64,000 nucleotides of DNA from Azolla caroliniana (taxonomy: Eukaryota; Polypodiophyta): assembly GCA_043228905.1 (NCBI GenBank), contig JBHGNT010000011.1:15934001-15998000 (forward strand), given 5' to 3'. Positions 25,874 to 37,180 of the stretch are shown here, piece by piece (within the stretch, counting starts at the first letter, position 1; the number at the start of each line of letters is the position of its first letter). The notes beneath the pieces are model-generated. The model was not told where the DNA came from, searched no databases, and saw only the letters and a program-made list of their open reading frames with translations. Both the position numbers and the translations under genes were made by a program.

Positions 25874-28800
25874 AGAGGGCTATCAAGGCGTGGGGCCGTG
25901 ATAGTCCGGACACTCTGGGAAAACCCCACAAGTGTACGATAGCGAAGAAGACCTATACTATGGGTAGGAAATTTTGGTTCTCCGACAACGGAGGGTGTAC
26001 GATAGTCGACGTCGTTGGCCGGAAGAAGAAAAGGGCGGAGGAGCGACTTCGGGCGTGTGGTATCCTCGGCCCTGGAGAGGAAATCAACGGAGCCGTGGAG
26101 GCGGTCTCTTTCGACGATACCTTGGGGGAGCTATGAGAGGTAGTCGGAGGAGTCCTTAAAGAGGACCGGATGGTTCCGGTATGTTCGGAAAGGATGTACG
26201 AAGTCATCGCGGACTTCAGTAAAGGGCTCGAGTCGGATTGGACGGCCCGGGTGGGCACGAGATACAAGACTGTGGACCAGAAGGTGAGGCCAGTCGTGGC
26301 ACCCTTGCCGGAGGGCAACGAGGAGCGGATAAAAGGGGTCGCGTCGGACCCAAGTTTACGAAATCCGGCTGGCATAGGGCACCGGTTCACCGACCTAACG
26401 CTACGGGAGCTCAAGGTAGGTGGGGGCGGCTTCCTACTGGCGGAGGAGGAGGACCAGTTTCAGAGAATGCTCAGGAGGCATGGGAAGGCTTTTGCATTCT
26501 CGCCGGAGGAGATCGGGTGCGTAGACCCGACAGTTGTCGAACCGATGGTGATCTTCACGGTACCGCATGTACCGTGGAATCTCAAGCCGATTCTAGTGCC
26601 AAGAGCTCACATCCCGAAGTTGATGGAGCTCCTAAAGCAAAAGGTGGAGATGGGCATTCTCGAACCATCAAGTGCCCCGTATTTGAATCGGTGGTTTACG
26701 GTGCCGAAGAAGAACGGCACGCTGCGCTTTATTCAAGACCTGCAGCCGGTCAACGAGGTGACCATTCGAAACGCAGAAATCGGACCGACAATAGATGAGT
26801 TCGCGGAGGCCTTCGCCGGAAGGTCGATTTACTCAGATGGTGATCTCTACTCGGGGTACGATCAGTTCCAACTAGCCATAGAGAGCAGAGACATCACGAC
26901 AATGTGAACTCCTCTCGGCCTAGTGCGGATGTGTACCCTAGCGCAAGGAGGGACGAACTCGGTGGTGCACATGGTGAACGCAATGAACAAGGTGCTGAGG
27001 GATTGTATCCCGGACATCACCATGCCGTTTTTGGACGACGTCCCGATCAAGGGATGCTCGGTGGAAGAAAGGGACGAGACGATCGGACCGGACGGATGTC
27101 AGAAATTCGTGGCGACGCACATCAATGACTGCGAGAAGGTGTTGCAGAGGTTAGAGGGCACGAGGCTCACCTTTTCCGGGGAAAAATCGGCCTTCGGGCA
27201 ATCAGAGATCATGGTCGTCGGACACCTATGCGGGTCGTACGGCCGGAAACCGTCTCCGGCTAAGGTAGAAGCCATCTCCGCGATGAAGCACGACTGTAGC
27301 TCGGTCACGGAGGTTCGGAGGTTCTTGGGAGCATGTGCGTTCTACCACATATAGATCCCGCATTACGCCCAGGTCGCAGAGCCGTTATACGGGTTGTTGA
27401 AGAAGGGGCGAAAATTCGAGTGGAGAGACAAGCATATGGAGTCTGTCCGAAAGATGAAGGAAGCACTTGCCGCAACTCCAGCGCTCCAAAAGGCTGTCTA
27501 CGGAAAGAACACTCCAATTTACGTAACGGTAGACACGAGTTTGACTGGGATCGAATGGGTTGTCAACCAAGAGGATGAGGACGGCATGCGTTTCCTGATC
27601 CGGTTCGGCGCGAAGGTCCTCAGCGAGCGACAACGAGGATACGCCCAGGTTAAACGCGAGCTCTGGGGTATCGTTTCGGCGGTAAAGGCCGACAAAGACT
27701 ACCTGATCGGGACAGAGGTAATTATCGAGACGGACTGCCTGCCAATTCTTGGCATGGTTTCCGGATGCGCGGCGCCGGACCTGGCAATGCTCAAGTGGAT
27801 AGCGTACATCAAGTCCCTGAATCCGGAAATACGACACATTTCCGGGAAAGACAATGCCATGGCCGACATGCTTTTAAGGGCGAGGTTCAAAAATGAGGGC
27901 GGCATGGTTTCGGAGGACGAGGAAGTCGGCGTAGACTTCTTCGAGGCGGCTTACGTAACAACCGGCAGGGAGTGCACTCAACGCTTAACGATTTCGACGA
28001 GAGCAGGTACAATGGGGAGTGGCTGCAGATCGGCGGGTTCCTGAAAACAATGACACCGGACGCGGCATGGACAAAGGATGAGGCCAACCGGATTTGGAAG
28101 AAAGCGTACCGATTATTTCTCCGGGACGGGTACATATGGAAGCACCCGAAGAAGAGGATTGACATCCCACTCCGAGTGGTGGCGAAGAAGGAGGAACAGG
28201 AGGATCTATTGACGGTGTACCACGACAGTCCTTGGGTTGGACACCGTGGAACGTGGGCCACGTTCGAAAAGCTAAAGGGGAAGTACTGGTGGCCGAGACT
28301 ATACCGGGACGTGCATCAGTTCGTGACAACTTGCGAAAGCTGTCAGTTGCACTCCATGATCCGACACCAGGACGAGCTTCACCCGACCTACCCTCCGACC
28401 GTCCACTTCAAGTGGATGGTGGATTTGGTGACAATGCCAATGGGGGTAGGATAGATGCGGTATCTGGTGCTGGCTCAGGAGGATCTAACGAACCAGGTTG
28501 AAGGCCGAGCCCTGCAGAACAAGATGACTACAGCCGTGTGCCGGTTTTTGATTGAGGACGTGGTATGTCGATACGGGTGCGTAGGGAAGATCGTGGCTGA
28601 CCGTGGTGAGTTGGACGCAGAAGAGGCCGAAGAGCTGTTCGACCGGCTAGGAGTCAAACTTTCGCTCACCATAGCGTACAATCCGGAGGCGAACGGGAAG
28701 GTAGAGCGCGGACACGGGCCGATTGTCAAAGCGCTAGTACGGGCGTGCGGAGGCCAAGTCGGGAACTGGCCACGACTGCTACCTTATGCCTTGTGGGCGG

Positions 28801-29357
28801 ACCAGACTACGCACAGTTCGGTAACCGGGTTCATGCCAACAGATCTTATGTTCGGACAGAAGCCGATCATGCCAACAGAGCGAACGATCTCCTCGTGGGC
28901 CACGGTGGACTGGAGGGATGAGATGAGCCAGGAGGAACTGTTGGCGGCGTGGCTTCGACAGCTCGAGCGGAGGCTGGAGGACGTAGAGCGAGCCGTGGAG
29001 AAACTTCGGGTAGCCAGGATAAGGAACAAAGCCCGGTTCGACCGAACACACCGGCTCCGGCCAAGGAAGATCGAGGAAGGCGACTAGGTGCTAGTCTACG
29101 ACAACAGCCTCGACAATCAGCACAAGGCCACGCAGAAGTTCGCGAGGAGGTGGTTCGGGCCTTATGTAGTAACAGGCGCCAACGACAATGGGACGTACCA
29201 TCTTGCGGAGCTCGACAGTACGAGAATGGCGATACTGGTAGCGGGGAAGAGGATCAAAGCGTTCAAGAAACGACACGACAGTGAGCCGGAACTAGGGGGC
29301 ACGGACAGCAACGACGAGCAGCCCGAGGCGGGGGATGAACCGGTAAACGAGGAATAA
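25867..29357 (+). pseudogene. Gypsy copy A Pol: RT, RNase H, integrase (multiple stops and a frameshift)
   Basis: In order: RT (KNGTLRFIQDLQPVN, SGYDQFQLA, then MPFLDDVPIKG with the catalytic Asp pair), RNase H (ITVDTS-type block, QRGYAQVKRELWG, ETDCLPILGM), integrase zinc finger (HDSPWVGH and CESCQ), and the D,D,E core (WMVDLV, VADRGELD, NGKVERGH). Disruptions are TGA at 26134, TGA at 26905, TAG at 27352, a frameshift near 27963, TAG at 28452 and TAG at 29085. By comparison with copy B most are CGA-to-TGA or TGG-to-TAG/TGA changes. The TAG at 28452 is shared with copy B. The C-terminus is acidic and has no chromodomain. Confidence 0.88.
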
Positions 29358-29433
29358 AAGCAAGGACCGGTTTTCTCTAGTAGGAACCCAATTTTGGCGC
29401 ATACCGGTGGATGCGCGGTTAGGTGGGGGCGGA

Positions 29434-30090
29434 TGTCGTGAAGGAAACCGTCCCCAGGCGCAAACCGTGTATAGTGTGTGTGAACCGGCCCTTACACGTG
29501 GGCACGCCCCTTGTTGTATAGTAGATAGGTAGGCGCAAAAGTCAAATCCTAGGTAGCAATATTCTATAGGGGAAATCGAGGAGTATCTCTGTACAAAAGG
29601 ACAGAGAATTAATGTGATGTAAACGGGTGAGACAGTCTCCCTCCTTGAGCTATAAAAGAGAGGGAGACGGGGGAGAAGGTATCATGCGCTGGAGGGGACG
29701 AAGTGCTGTCGGACTGGGACCGAGCTCTGCTTCTCTCCATAGCTTTCTTTTGCGCAGGTTCTCAGGAGGCTGATTCTGCTCCGTGGAACGCCCGTGTGCT
29801 TTCGGCAGAATCTCCATCTTGCTCCCCTGTGTGCGTGGGTGATCAGGCGTCGACATCCATCTCGCTGACCTGATCGGCTGTAACCGTTCAAGTTGTCTGC
29901 ATACATATATTTACATACATACTCTAGTGTTCTCAACTCGTGTCTCCTATGTTGTTGGGCCACGTCCCCGTGTGCTTCTTTGTCTATACGTGAGTGAGCG
30001 TCTCTCTCTCTCTCTCTCTCTCTCTCCCTTTTCTCACCTATTCCTCGGTCCAAGACCCCAGTGGTCCGGCCTTGTTCTCCACGTACACGC
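29434..30090 (+). repeat. 3' LTR of gypsy copy A (main part; ends at 30728)
   Basis: Starts TGTCGTGAAGG and continues, after the inverted solo LTR, with the last 14 bp at 30715-30728. It is a close match to 23039-23703. Confidence 0.9.
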
Positions 30091-30710
30091 TGTCGAGGTA
30101 TTCCTCGCGGATGCGTGGAATGAGGCGGGACCTCGGGGGTCCTGTACCGAAGAGCAAGGGAGAAAGGAGAGGGGAAGAGACCCACGAGGTGCGAACGTAG
30201 ATTCACAGGGACACGGCCCTTCGACACGAAGACGCGAGTGGGACAGCGACACAGAGAGACACGAATCTATGTATGTATTAAAAAAGACAAACAACAAGAC
30301 ATGAAGTCGGTTACAACCGAACAGGCCGGCGAACAGATGCCGATGCCTGTTCGCGAACGCTCAGAAAGGAAAGAGTAGGTTGGAGGTGCTGTCGGAAGCA
30401 CTCGGGCATTCCTCAGAGCAGCGCGAGCCTCACGAAACCTGCACAGAAAGAAGCTATGGAGTATGGAAGAGAGAGGAGCCTTCGACCGACAGCCCGACAG
30501 CACTTCGTCCTCTCTGATTCCGCGATCCCCACCCCCTCCTCGTCTTCCTTCTTTTATAGGCAAGGAAGGAGCCGTTTCTCATTAATTTCCTACCTACCAA
30601 ATCTACCTACATAGGATCTTCTATGTACAACATACGGTGTACGTTCATGAAGAGCCGGTTCCTATGCTCCGGCGCACCGATTCCGCTCGTGGACGGTTTT
30701 CTTCACGACA
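30091..30710 (-). repeat. Inverted solo LTR inside the gypsy copy A 3' LTR
   Basis: Reverse-complemented, it starts TGTCGTGAAG and ends GAGGAATACCTCGACA, the same family as 46846-47484. The flanks are ACGC (30087-30090) and GCGC (30711-30714). The intact 5' LTR reads TACGCGCGTAAC at this place, so the duplication was GCGC and the left copy has since changed. Confidence 0.88.
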
Positions 30711-30732
30711 GCGCGTAACAACGCGACACCGT

Positions 30733-31334
30733 CTCCTTGGTTCCTTGCATGGGGAGTGCACGACAGAGTCTCCACTACTCGCCGGTTCCTCATCGGACTG
30801 GTCCGATTGACTCAGTCTCTCGTTCGGCCCACTCAACCGGAACGATTCCGGACTCTCATCCTGAGTCCACGCTTCATCATCCTCTACTTGGGCCGGTTCG
30901 GGATCACTAGCCTCATCCACCAACATCGGGTCAGATTTAGAAGTCGGAGTCGGTAAGGAGTACCACGATGCCGATTCATCAAACTCGACATCTCGACTAA
31001 TTCAGACCTGCTTTGTCCGGGGGTTATAACACTTATAACCCTTTTGCTCTTGAGCATAGTCGATTAGGATGCATGTTTTCGATTTTGCATCCAGCTTCCC
31101 CCGCTTCTCATTCGGTACATGCACAAATGCAATGCTACCAAAGATCTTAAGGTGTCTCAAATTCGGCTCTCGCCCGAAATACAGCTCGTGAGCTGACACC
31201 TTGTCACCGATCCGGTTCTGGATGTAGACAACCGTTCGGACTGCCTCCGCCCAGTAGAATTTGGGCATGCTCTTCTCCTCCAGTATTGCCTTTGCCGCAT
31301 CGATAAGCGACCAGTTCTTCCTCTCGGCAACACA
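30733..31334 (-). pseudogene. Copia copy 2: truncated integrase C-terminal part
   Basis: This continues the copia copy 2 frame to the right of the gypsy insertion. On the minus strand it runs VAERKNWSLIDAAKAILEEK, FYWAEAVRT, SAHELYFGREPNLRHLKIFG and YKCYNPRTKQV, the C-terminal integrase region of copia polyproteins, then enters the linker before RT. Everything N-terminal of the AERKN block (gag, protease and the integrase catalytic core) is missing, and a foreign segment takes its place at 31335-31588. Confidence 0.85.
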
Positions 31335-31588
31335 ACCCCATAAATTATCCCAATTACAATGATCCTTGTCAAACTCATCTACATGTATTACTTCGGCATA
31401 TGTCGCTTTTTTCTCATTAATTTCCTCAATGCCCTTAAACCTCTTAGAGCTTCCAATGTCTTCCCTTTCACGATTACATTCAACCATCACATTACTCTTT
31501 TTTGGATTAATTGTTTCGATATCAATGTCCCCCACAATTTGAGAGGAATTCATGTTTATATCCATTATTCTTGATGTGATAGTGATCT
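31335..31588 (-). other. AT-rich foreign segment between the 5' LTR and integrase of copia copy 2
   Basis: About 254 bp with no counterpart in copia copy 1. It directly abuts the end of the middle LTR, so the usual primer binding site is missing. On the minus strand it is open and encodes about 75 residues starting MDINMNSSQIVG, in frame with the integrase remnant. The frame even runs back into the LTR to 31706. I do not recognise the peptide; a fragment of another retroelement ORF or of a host transcript is possible. Confidence 0.6.
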
Positions 31589-32016
31589 TGTAAAGAATAG
31601 TGTGCGGAAGCAAGTAGAAAACCGAAGACAGAAAAATACGCAAGTTTAATGGAGAGCTTGAATATACACAGTACGCGGGAGAGACACACAGAGAGAGAGG
31701 ACACAATACTCTATTAAAAAAATAACAGTTCTCTGTAATGCTCTGTACATCGTATGTGTTCAGTGAACACTTTTATACAAGTCCATACGGACTGACAGAA
31801 GTACGGTGTACTTCAATGCTCACACGAGTGTCTGACACTAACTACGAGACATTAACTATCTAGTAGCCTAGGTTGCTACTAAGCTTCTGGTTACTACTGG
31901 ATCTGGCTAACCGGCTCCCCAGCTCACTGGCTCACTGGCTCACTTGCTCACTTGCTCACCGATCCGGCTCAGGCTTATTCAGGTGATCCGGATCTGGTTG
32001 AGCTTGCCGCTCAACA
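31589..32016 (-). repeat. Middle LTR of the copia array
   Basis: 428 bp, TGTAAAGAATAG to GCTCAACA, followed by the polypurine tract at 32017-32029. Its two ends match the outer LTRs, but the centre differs, including repeated CACTGGCT/CACTTGCT units near 31930-31960. It lacks a target duplication, which fits an LTR shared by two tandem copies. Confidence 0.85.
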
Positions 32017-32232
32017 CTCCCCCTCAAGCTCAACTTGAGGTCGGATCGTAGTGTCAGTCTCCATGGCAGCCGGTCCTTCCACCCGACTCCTTCTGGCGTC
32101 ACTCTGCCTCGCTCGCGCTCCTCGTCCGGTCCGGTTCCATTTTCCGCAACCCTTCTGATTCTGCGCACCTCGACCTCCTCGGTCGGTTTGTCTGCTCAAC
32201 ATACCCAATTCAGCTCCCTCGCTGTTATGACT

Positions 32233-35200
32233 TCAGCGCTTGTCGACCCGCCGGTTCCTTCGTGTTGGTGTCGACTTCCGCTGCCTTCTCGTCCGCTTGG
32301 CCTTTAGTTGATCTGGTTCTTCTAAATCCGTCTGTTGAACTAGATCAACTGTCTCCGACTCGTTCCAACTCTTGTCCGAATCGATCGCTCCCAATTCGTC
32401 TTCCGGTTCCAGGCCCTTCACCACATTGGACCATGTCCGGGACTTGGCCTTCTTCTTCTTGTCTCCCCCTTTGTCGGTTCTTCCCTCACCGGCACAATCG
32501 GTAGTTTCTTTGCCTTTGCCCATTCTGGTGTCTTTGCCCGTTCTCCCCCTCAAGTGTGGCATGTCGAGATGCTGAACACCAAGCATTTCGGTGAAGTGCT
32601 ACAACTTGTCTGATCCGAATGGTTTGGTGAAGATGTCGGCAACTTGCCGATCCGTATGAACATACCGAAGTTCGACTTCACCGCTCAGGACACGCTCACG
32701 CACGAAGTGGTAGTGCACTTCTATGTGCTTTGTGCAAGCATGGAATACGGGGTTCTTGGCGAGCTGCATGCTGCTTATGTTGTCGCAGTAGATCAAGATC
32801 GGGGTCAGCACCTCGATCCGCAAGTCTTGCAGCAGTCACCGAAGCCAAATGGCTTCACAGGTGGCAACGGTAGCACCCCGGTATTCAGCCTCAATGCTCG
32901 AAAGGGCCATTGTTGGCTGCTTTTTGCTGCTCCACGCAACAGCCACGCTACCAAGGGAAAACATATAGCCGGAGGTGGATCGCTGATCCGATGCATCGCC
33001 GGCCCAGTCGGCATCGGTGTAGCTGACTAACTCTTCGGTTATACCATACCGGTATAACAGTCCCTGTTCCTTCGTGCTGCTCACATATTGCAAAATTCGA
33101 TGCGTGCATAGAAGGTGCTCCATAGTCGGCTTCTGCATATATTGGCTGATCACGCCGACCGGATAACTGATGTCGGGCCAGGTGATTGTCAAATATATAA
33201 GGCTTCCGACGATTTTTCGGAACCTCTTCTCATCGTAGGCCGGTCCGGAGTCGGGACGGAGCTTCTGGTTCCGGTCTAGGGGTGTGGAGATCGGTCGGCA
33301 TTCCGTCATGCCGAACTTGTACAACATATTCAACACATAGTGTCTTTGTGAGAGCAGTATGCCGTCGGGGGTTCGGAGCACCTCGATCCCAAGGAAATAG
33401 TGAAGGTCCCCCAGGTCCTTCATCTCAAATGCATCTGACAGTTGGTTTCGTCGAGTACAAGTCCGGTGATGACTAGATCATCATACAACAAGATGCAAAC
33501 CGGACCGTCCGGACCTTGTCGGATGAACAACGAAGAGTCAGACTTGGAGGCCGCAAACCCCATCTTATGCAACCGGTGCGTGATCTTCACATTCCAAGCT
33601 CGGGGGGCTTGCTTTAGTCCATAAAGTGACTTCTTCAGCCAGCATACCGCCGACTTGGTCATCTCCGACTGGAAACCGGGGGGTTGGGTCATAAAGACCT
33701 CTTCTTCAAGATCGCCTTGAAGAAATGCATTCTTCACGTCCATTTGGTGAAGATGCCACCCCCTTGCCGCAACAACCCCTAGCACCACACGAACTGTCGT
33801 CATCTTCGCTACCGGAGTGAAGGTCTCGTCGTTGTCGATTCCGTGGGTCTGTGCGTATCCCTTCGCCACTAATCGGGCCTTGTACCGGTTAACCGAACCG
33901 TCAGCATTGTACTTTACCTTGTACACCCACTTACATCCGATCGGTTTATAGTGTCGAGGAGGATCAACTAGGTCCCATGTGTCGTTGGCATCTAGTGCCC
34001 GCATTTCTTCCTCCATAATGGCATGCCAATTTGCGTCCTTTGCCGCTTCTACGTAGCTCTCCGGCTCATGCACTTCCACCACCTTGGTCATGTACGCATA
34101 GTGATGCGCCATGTACTCATTGTACCCGTACCGCTTCACGGGGTTCTTCTGGAGGGAAGACCAACATAACTTGGTATTACCTGGTTTGGGGCCCTTCTTG
34201 GCCAGGTTGGACTTCGTTCTCGAAGATCCACCTTTATCCTTTCTGGAGTAGGATTTGCTCCGATCCGACTCATCGTTGCCGGTTTCGTATTCCCGCATCT
34301 TCTTCTTCCCCTTTTCTTTGCGCGTGAACCGTCTCCTCGGTTCCTTGCACGGGGAGAGCATGGCAGAGTCTCCACTACTCGCTGGTTCCTCATCCGATTG
34401 ATCATCCCGACTCAACCGCTCATTTGATCCACTTAACCAAAACGATTCTGGACTCACATCTAGAGTCTCGAACCCTTCGTATTCTAACTGGACCGGTTCA
34501 GGCTCACTAGCCTCATCCTCCGGTATCGGGTCGGGGTCGGAAGTCAGAGCCGGTAAGGCATACCATGATGCCGTCTCATCAAACTCAACATCCCGGCTAA
34601 CTCGGACTTGCTTCGTCCGGGGGTTATAACACTTATAACCCTTTTGCTCATGCGAGTAACCGACCAGGATGCATTTCTCCGACTTCGCATCCAACTTCCT
34701 CCGCTTCTCATCTGGCACATGCACATATGCAATGCTACCAAATATCCGAAGGTGTCTCAAATTCGGCTTGCGCCCGAAATACAGCTCATGCGCGGACACC
34801 TTGTCACCGATCCGGTTTTGGATGTAGACGGTCGTCCGGACTGCCTCGGCCCAGTAGAAATGGGGCAAGCTCTTCTCCTCTAGCATTGCCCTTGCCATGT
34901 CAACAATTGACCGGTTCTTCCTTTCGGCCACACCATTTTGCTCCAGTGTGTATTTGCAACTAAACTCTCTCCGAATTCCTTTTTGCTACAGATAACTGTT
35001 GAATTGGCCGGAAAAATATTCTTTTCCGCCATCCAACCGCAGGCACTTGATCTTGCTCTCTGTTTCCCGTTCAACCAGGCTCTGTTGTGGTGTGTATCTG
35101 CAGCTGAACTCTCGCCGAATTCCCGTTTGCTGCAGATAACTGTTGAATTGGTCGGAAAAGTATTCTTTCCCGCCATCCGACCACAGGCATTTGATCTTCC

Positions 35201-36938
35201 TCTCCGATTCCCGTTCCACCATGCTTTGGAGACTCCAGAAACACTTGAAGACTTCACTCTTACGCTCAATGAGGTAGATCCATGTGTGTCGCGTATAGTC
35301 GTCGATGAAGGAGACGAAATATCGACTCCCGCCAAGACTAACATTCTATGCCGGTCCCCACACATCCGAATGGATTAGGTCGAGCTTGTTACGGCTCTGG
35401 TTACGTTCGGTAGGGAATGGAAGCCAGTGTTGCTTTCCGAGTTGGTAGGCTTCACATACTTGGGCCTTCCGGCCGCTGAACTTCGGCAAACCGAAAACAA
35501 CTTGCTTCGTTTGCAAGTCTTGAAGCCTCCGGTAATTGACATGGCCTATCCGCTTGTGCCATAGGTCGATGTCCGATTCGACCTTCTATCCTTTTGCAAA
35601 CAGAGCGGTGCCGACGTCATTGGTGTCGAGGATAAACATCCTCCCGTCTCTGCGCCCTTGCACAATAATTTGGCCCTCTTCCTCGATGAAGCACCCGAGG
35701 TGCGTAAACCGCACCTGCATCCCTTGGTCGACGATCTGTCCGATCGACACCAGGTTCTTCGTGATTGTCGGAACGTGTACTACGTTCATCAGCTTCCCCT
35801 TCTGTCTGACGTGGCTCAAAGGGACTTCTCCGACGTGCACGATTGGGTGAGGAGTGTTGTCTTCGGTTTCAACTACTCCTGGTTGATCCGGTTTTTCCAA
35901 AAAGGAGAACCACTCTTTGTGGCTCGTCATGTGGTTCAACGCACCGGAGTCAACATACCAGACTTCCTCCGATTTGGAAGCGGTCTTCTTCATCGAGTTC
36001 GCATCGTGCTTCATCACCAAGGCTGGCCCGTTACCGTTCTTGGATCCTCCCGATCCCTTCGCATAGTGTGAGCTTTGCCGGCCATCCTTGCCGGCCTTGT
36101 CGGATCCGGATTTGTCCGAATCGGCTCGTTTTCTCCAACACTCGCTTTCTCTGTGGCCCTTTTTGCCACAGTACCAGCATTCCGTTGCTGACTTCTCTTG
36201 CCGTCTTCCGGTGTCGCCATGACTCCCCCTGCCTGTGGAAGTCTCGGAACTGTTGTCGGCACGTTCTCTGTGCCTTCTTTCTTGCTCTTGCCGGCCGCCT
36301 CAATTGCGTGCTGACCCGCCTCATCCACCACGCCCACAGGACCGATTTGCCTCTGTGTACAGCATCCGGCTGTTAGTGGGTGCGCTAGTTGATGCACTGG
36401 CGTGGTTCTCCTCTACAAGGAGCATCAACTGTAAGTCGAAAAATGACGGCATATTCTCCCTTGTACACACCGCCGTTCGGAATGCTCTGAACTTAGATGC
36501 CAGGCCCCCAAGATAGACTTGTACCATCTTGTCTTCCTCTACGGTAACGTTGATAGAGGCGAGCGAGTCATAGATCTCTTTGATCCGGGGCGTGTAATTC
36601 GCCATCGACATGTCCTTTTGTCGGACATTGCTCAACTCCTGTCGGAGTTGCAGCTTCCTGGTTGTAGTGCTTGCGGCGAAAACCTTCTTCAGGTTCCCCC
36701 AAGCCTCCTTTGGCGTCTTGGCGTCTCGGATGTGGCTCAACAGCTGGTCTCAGACACTGGACGCGAAGCAATACATCACTCTGCTTGCCGATTGTTCCCA
36801 CACTGGGAAGTCCTTATGTGCCGCATCAGGTGCTGTTTCGTTGGCTCCTTCGACGAAACTCAAGTAGCCATGCCCAAGCAAGTACTGGTGCATCTTATAC
36901 GACCAAGATGCATAGTTGGATCTGTCGAGTTTCTCCAC
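32233..36938 (-). pseudogene. Copia copy 1 Gag-Pol polyprotein (broken)
   Basis: From right to left: Gag (36938 MEKLDRSNYASW, with a TGA near 36750), a frameshift, a zinc knuckle with a WYCGKKGHR-type block (about 36180), protease (WYVDSGALNHMTS at about 35945), a pre-integrase region, the integrase core with a duplicated segment (34960-35222) and a stop, then a 503-codon open frame (34931-33420) with the integrase C-terminus and RT. The RT box reads LLYDDLVITG, missing the Val codon of YVDD that copy 2 retains. A frameshift near 33435 precedes RNase H (33423-32599). After it comes the same basic tail as in copy 2. A GCTCTGATACCA primer site lies at 37048-37059. Confidence 0.88.
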
Positions 36939-37047
36939 AGGGAGCTAGCCATCCCTCTATCCATCACTTCTCTATCTGCTGTTTTATGACCTGTTAGGGT
37001 TTGATTTCAAGCGTTTTTCGGCTGTAGAGGAGGTTCTCAACCCTCGC

Positions 37048-37059
37048 GCTCTGATACCA
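37048..37059 (-). other. Primer binding site of copia copy 1 (initiator tRNA-Met)
   Basis: The minus strand reads TGGTATCAGAGC directly after the 5' LTR. This is the usual copia site complementary to the 3' end of plant initiator tRNA-Met. Confidence 0.9.
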
Positions 37060-37180
37060 TGTAAACGATTACTTGTGGAAGCGTTAGAAAACAGAGAAAG
37101 TAGGGAATACACAGAGTACGCGGGAGAGACAAAGAGAGCAGAACGCAAAAGCTATATTCAAAAACGATATAATTACTCTG
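37060..37180 (-). repeat. Outer LTR of the copia array (5' side), first part
   Basis: Starts TGTAAACG and matches the other outer LTR at 20313. It is cut at CTCTG (37176-37180) by the Tat-like gypsy element and resumes at 44523-44775, ending CTCAACA before TTTAG. Confidence 0.9.

Larger units (their letters stand above)
23039..30728 (+). mobile_element. Ty3/gypsy element, 4-bp-TSD family, copy A
   Basis: A complete but dead LTR element inserted into copia copy 2. It has a 5' LTR (23039-23703), gag-protease, pol in the -1 frame, and a 3' LTR (29434-30090 plus 30715-30728) that is split by an inverted solo LTR. The target duplication is CCGT. The second member of the family is 46779-61551. No chromodomain follows the integrase; the C-terminus is acidic. 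Confidence 0.92.

Noticed and set aside
23035-30732. 5-bp duplication ACCGT for gypsy copy A
   Set aside because: It is possible only if the LTR ended in GAC; the other insertions of the family show the LTR ends in GACA and cannot be read as 5 bp.
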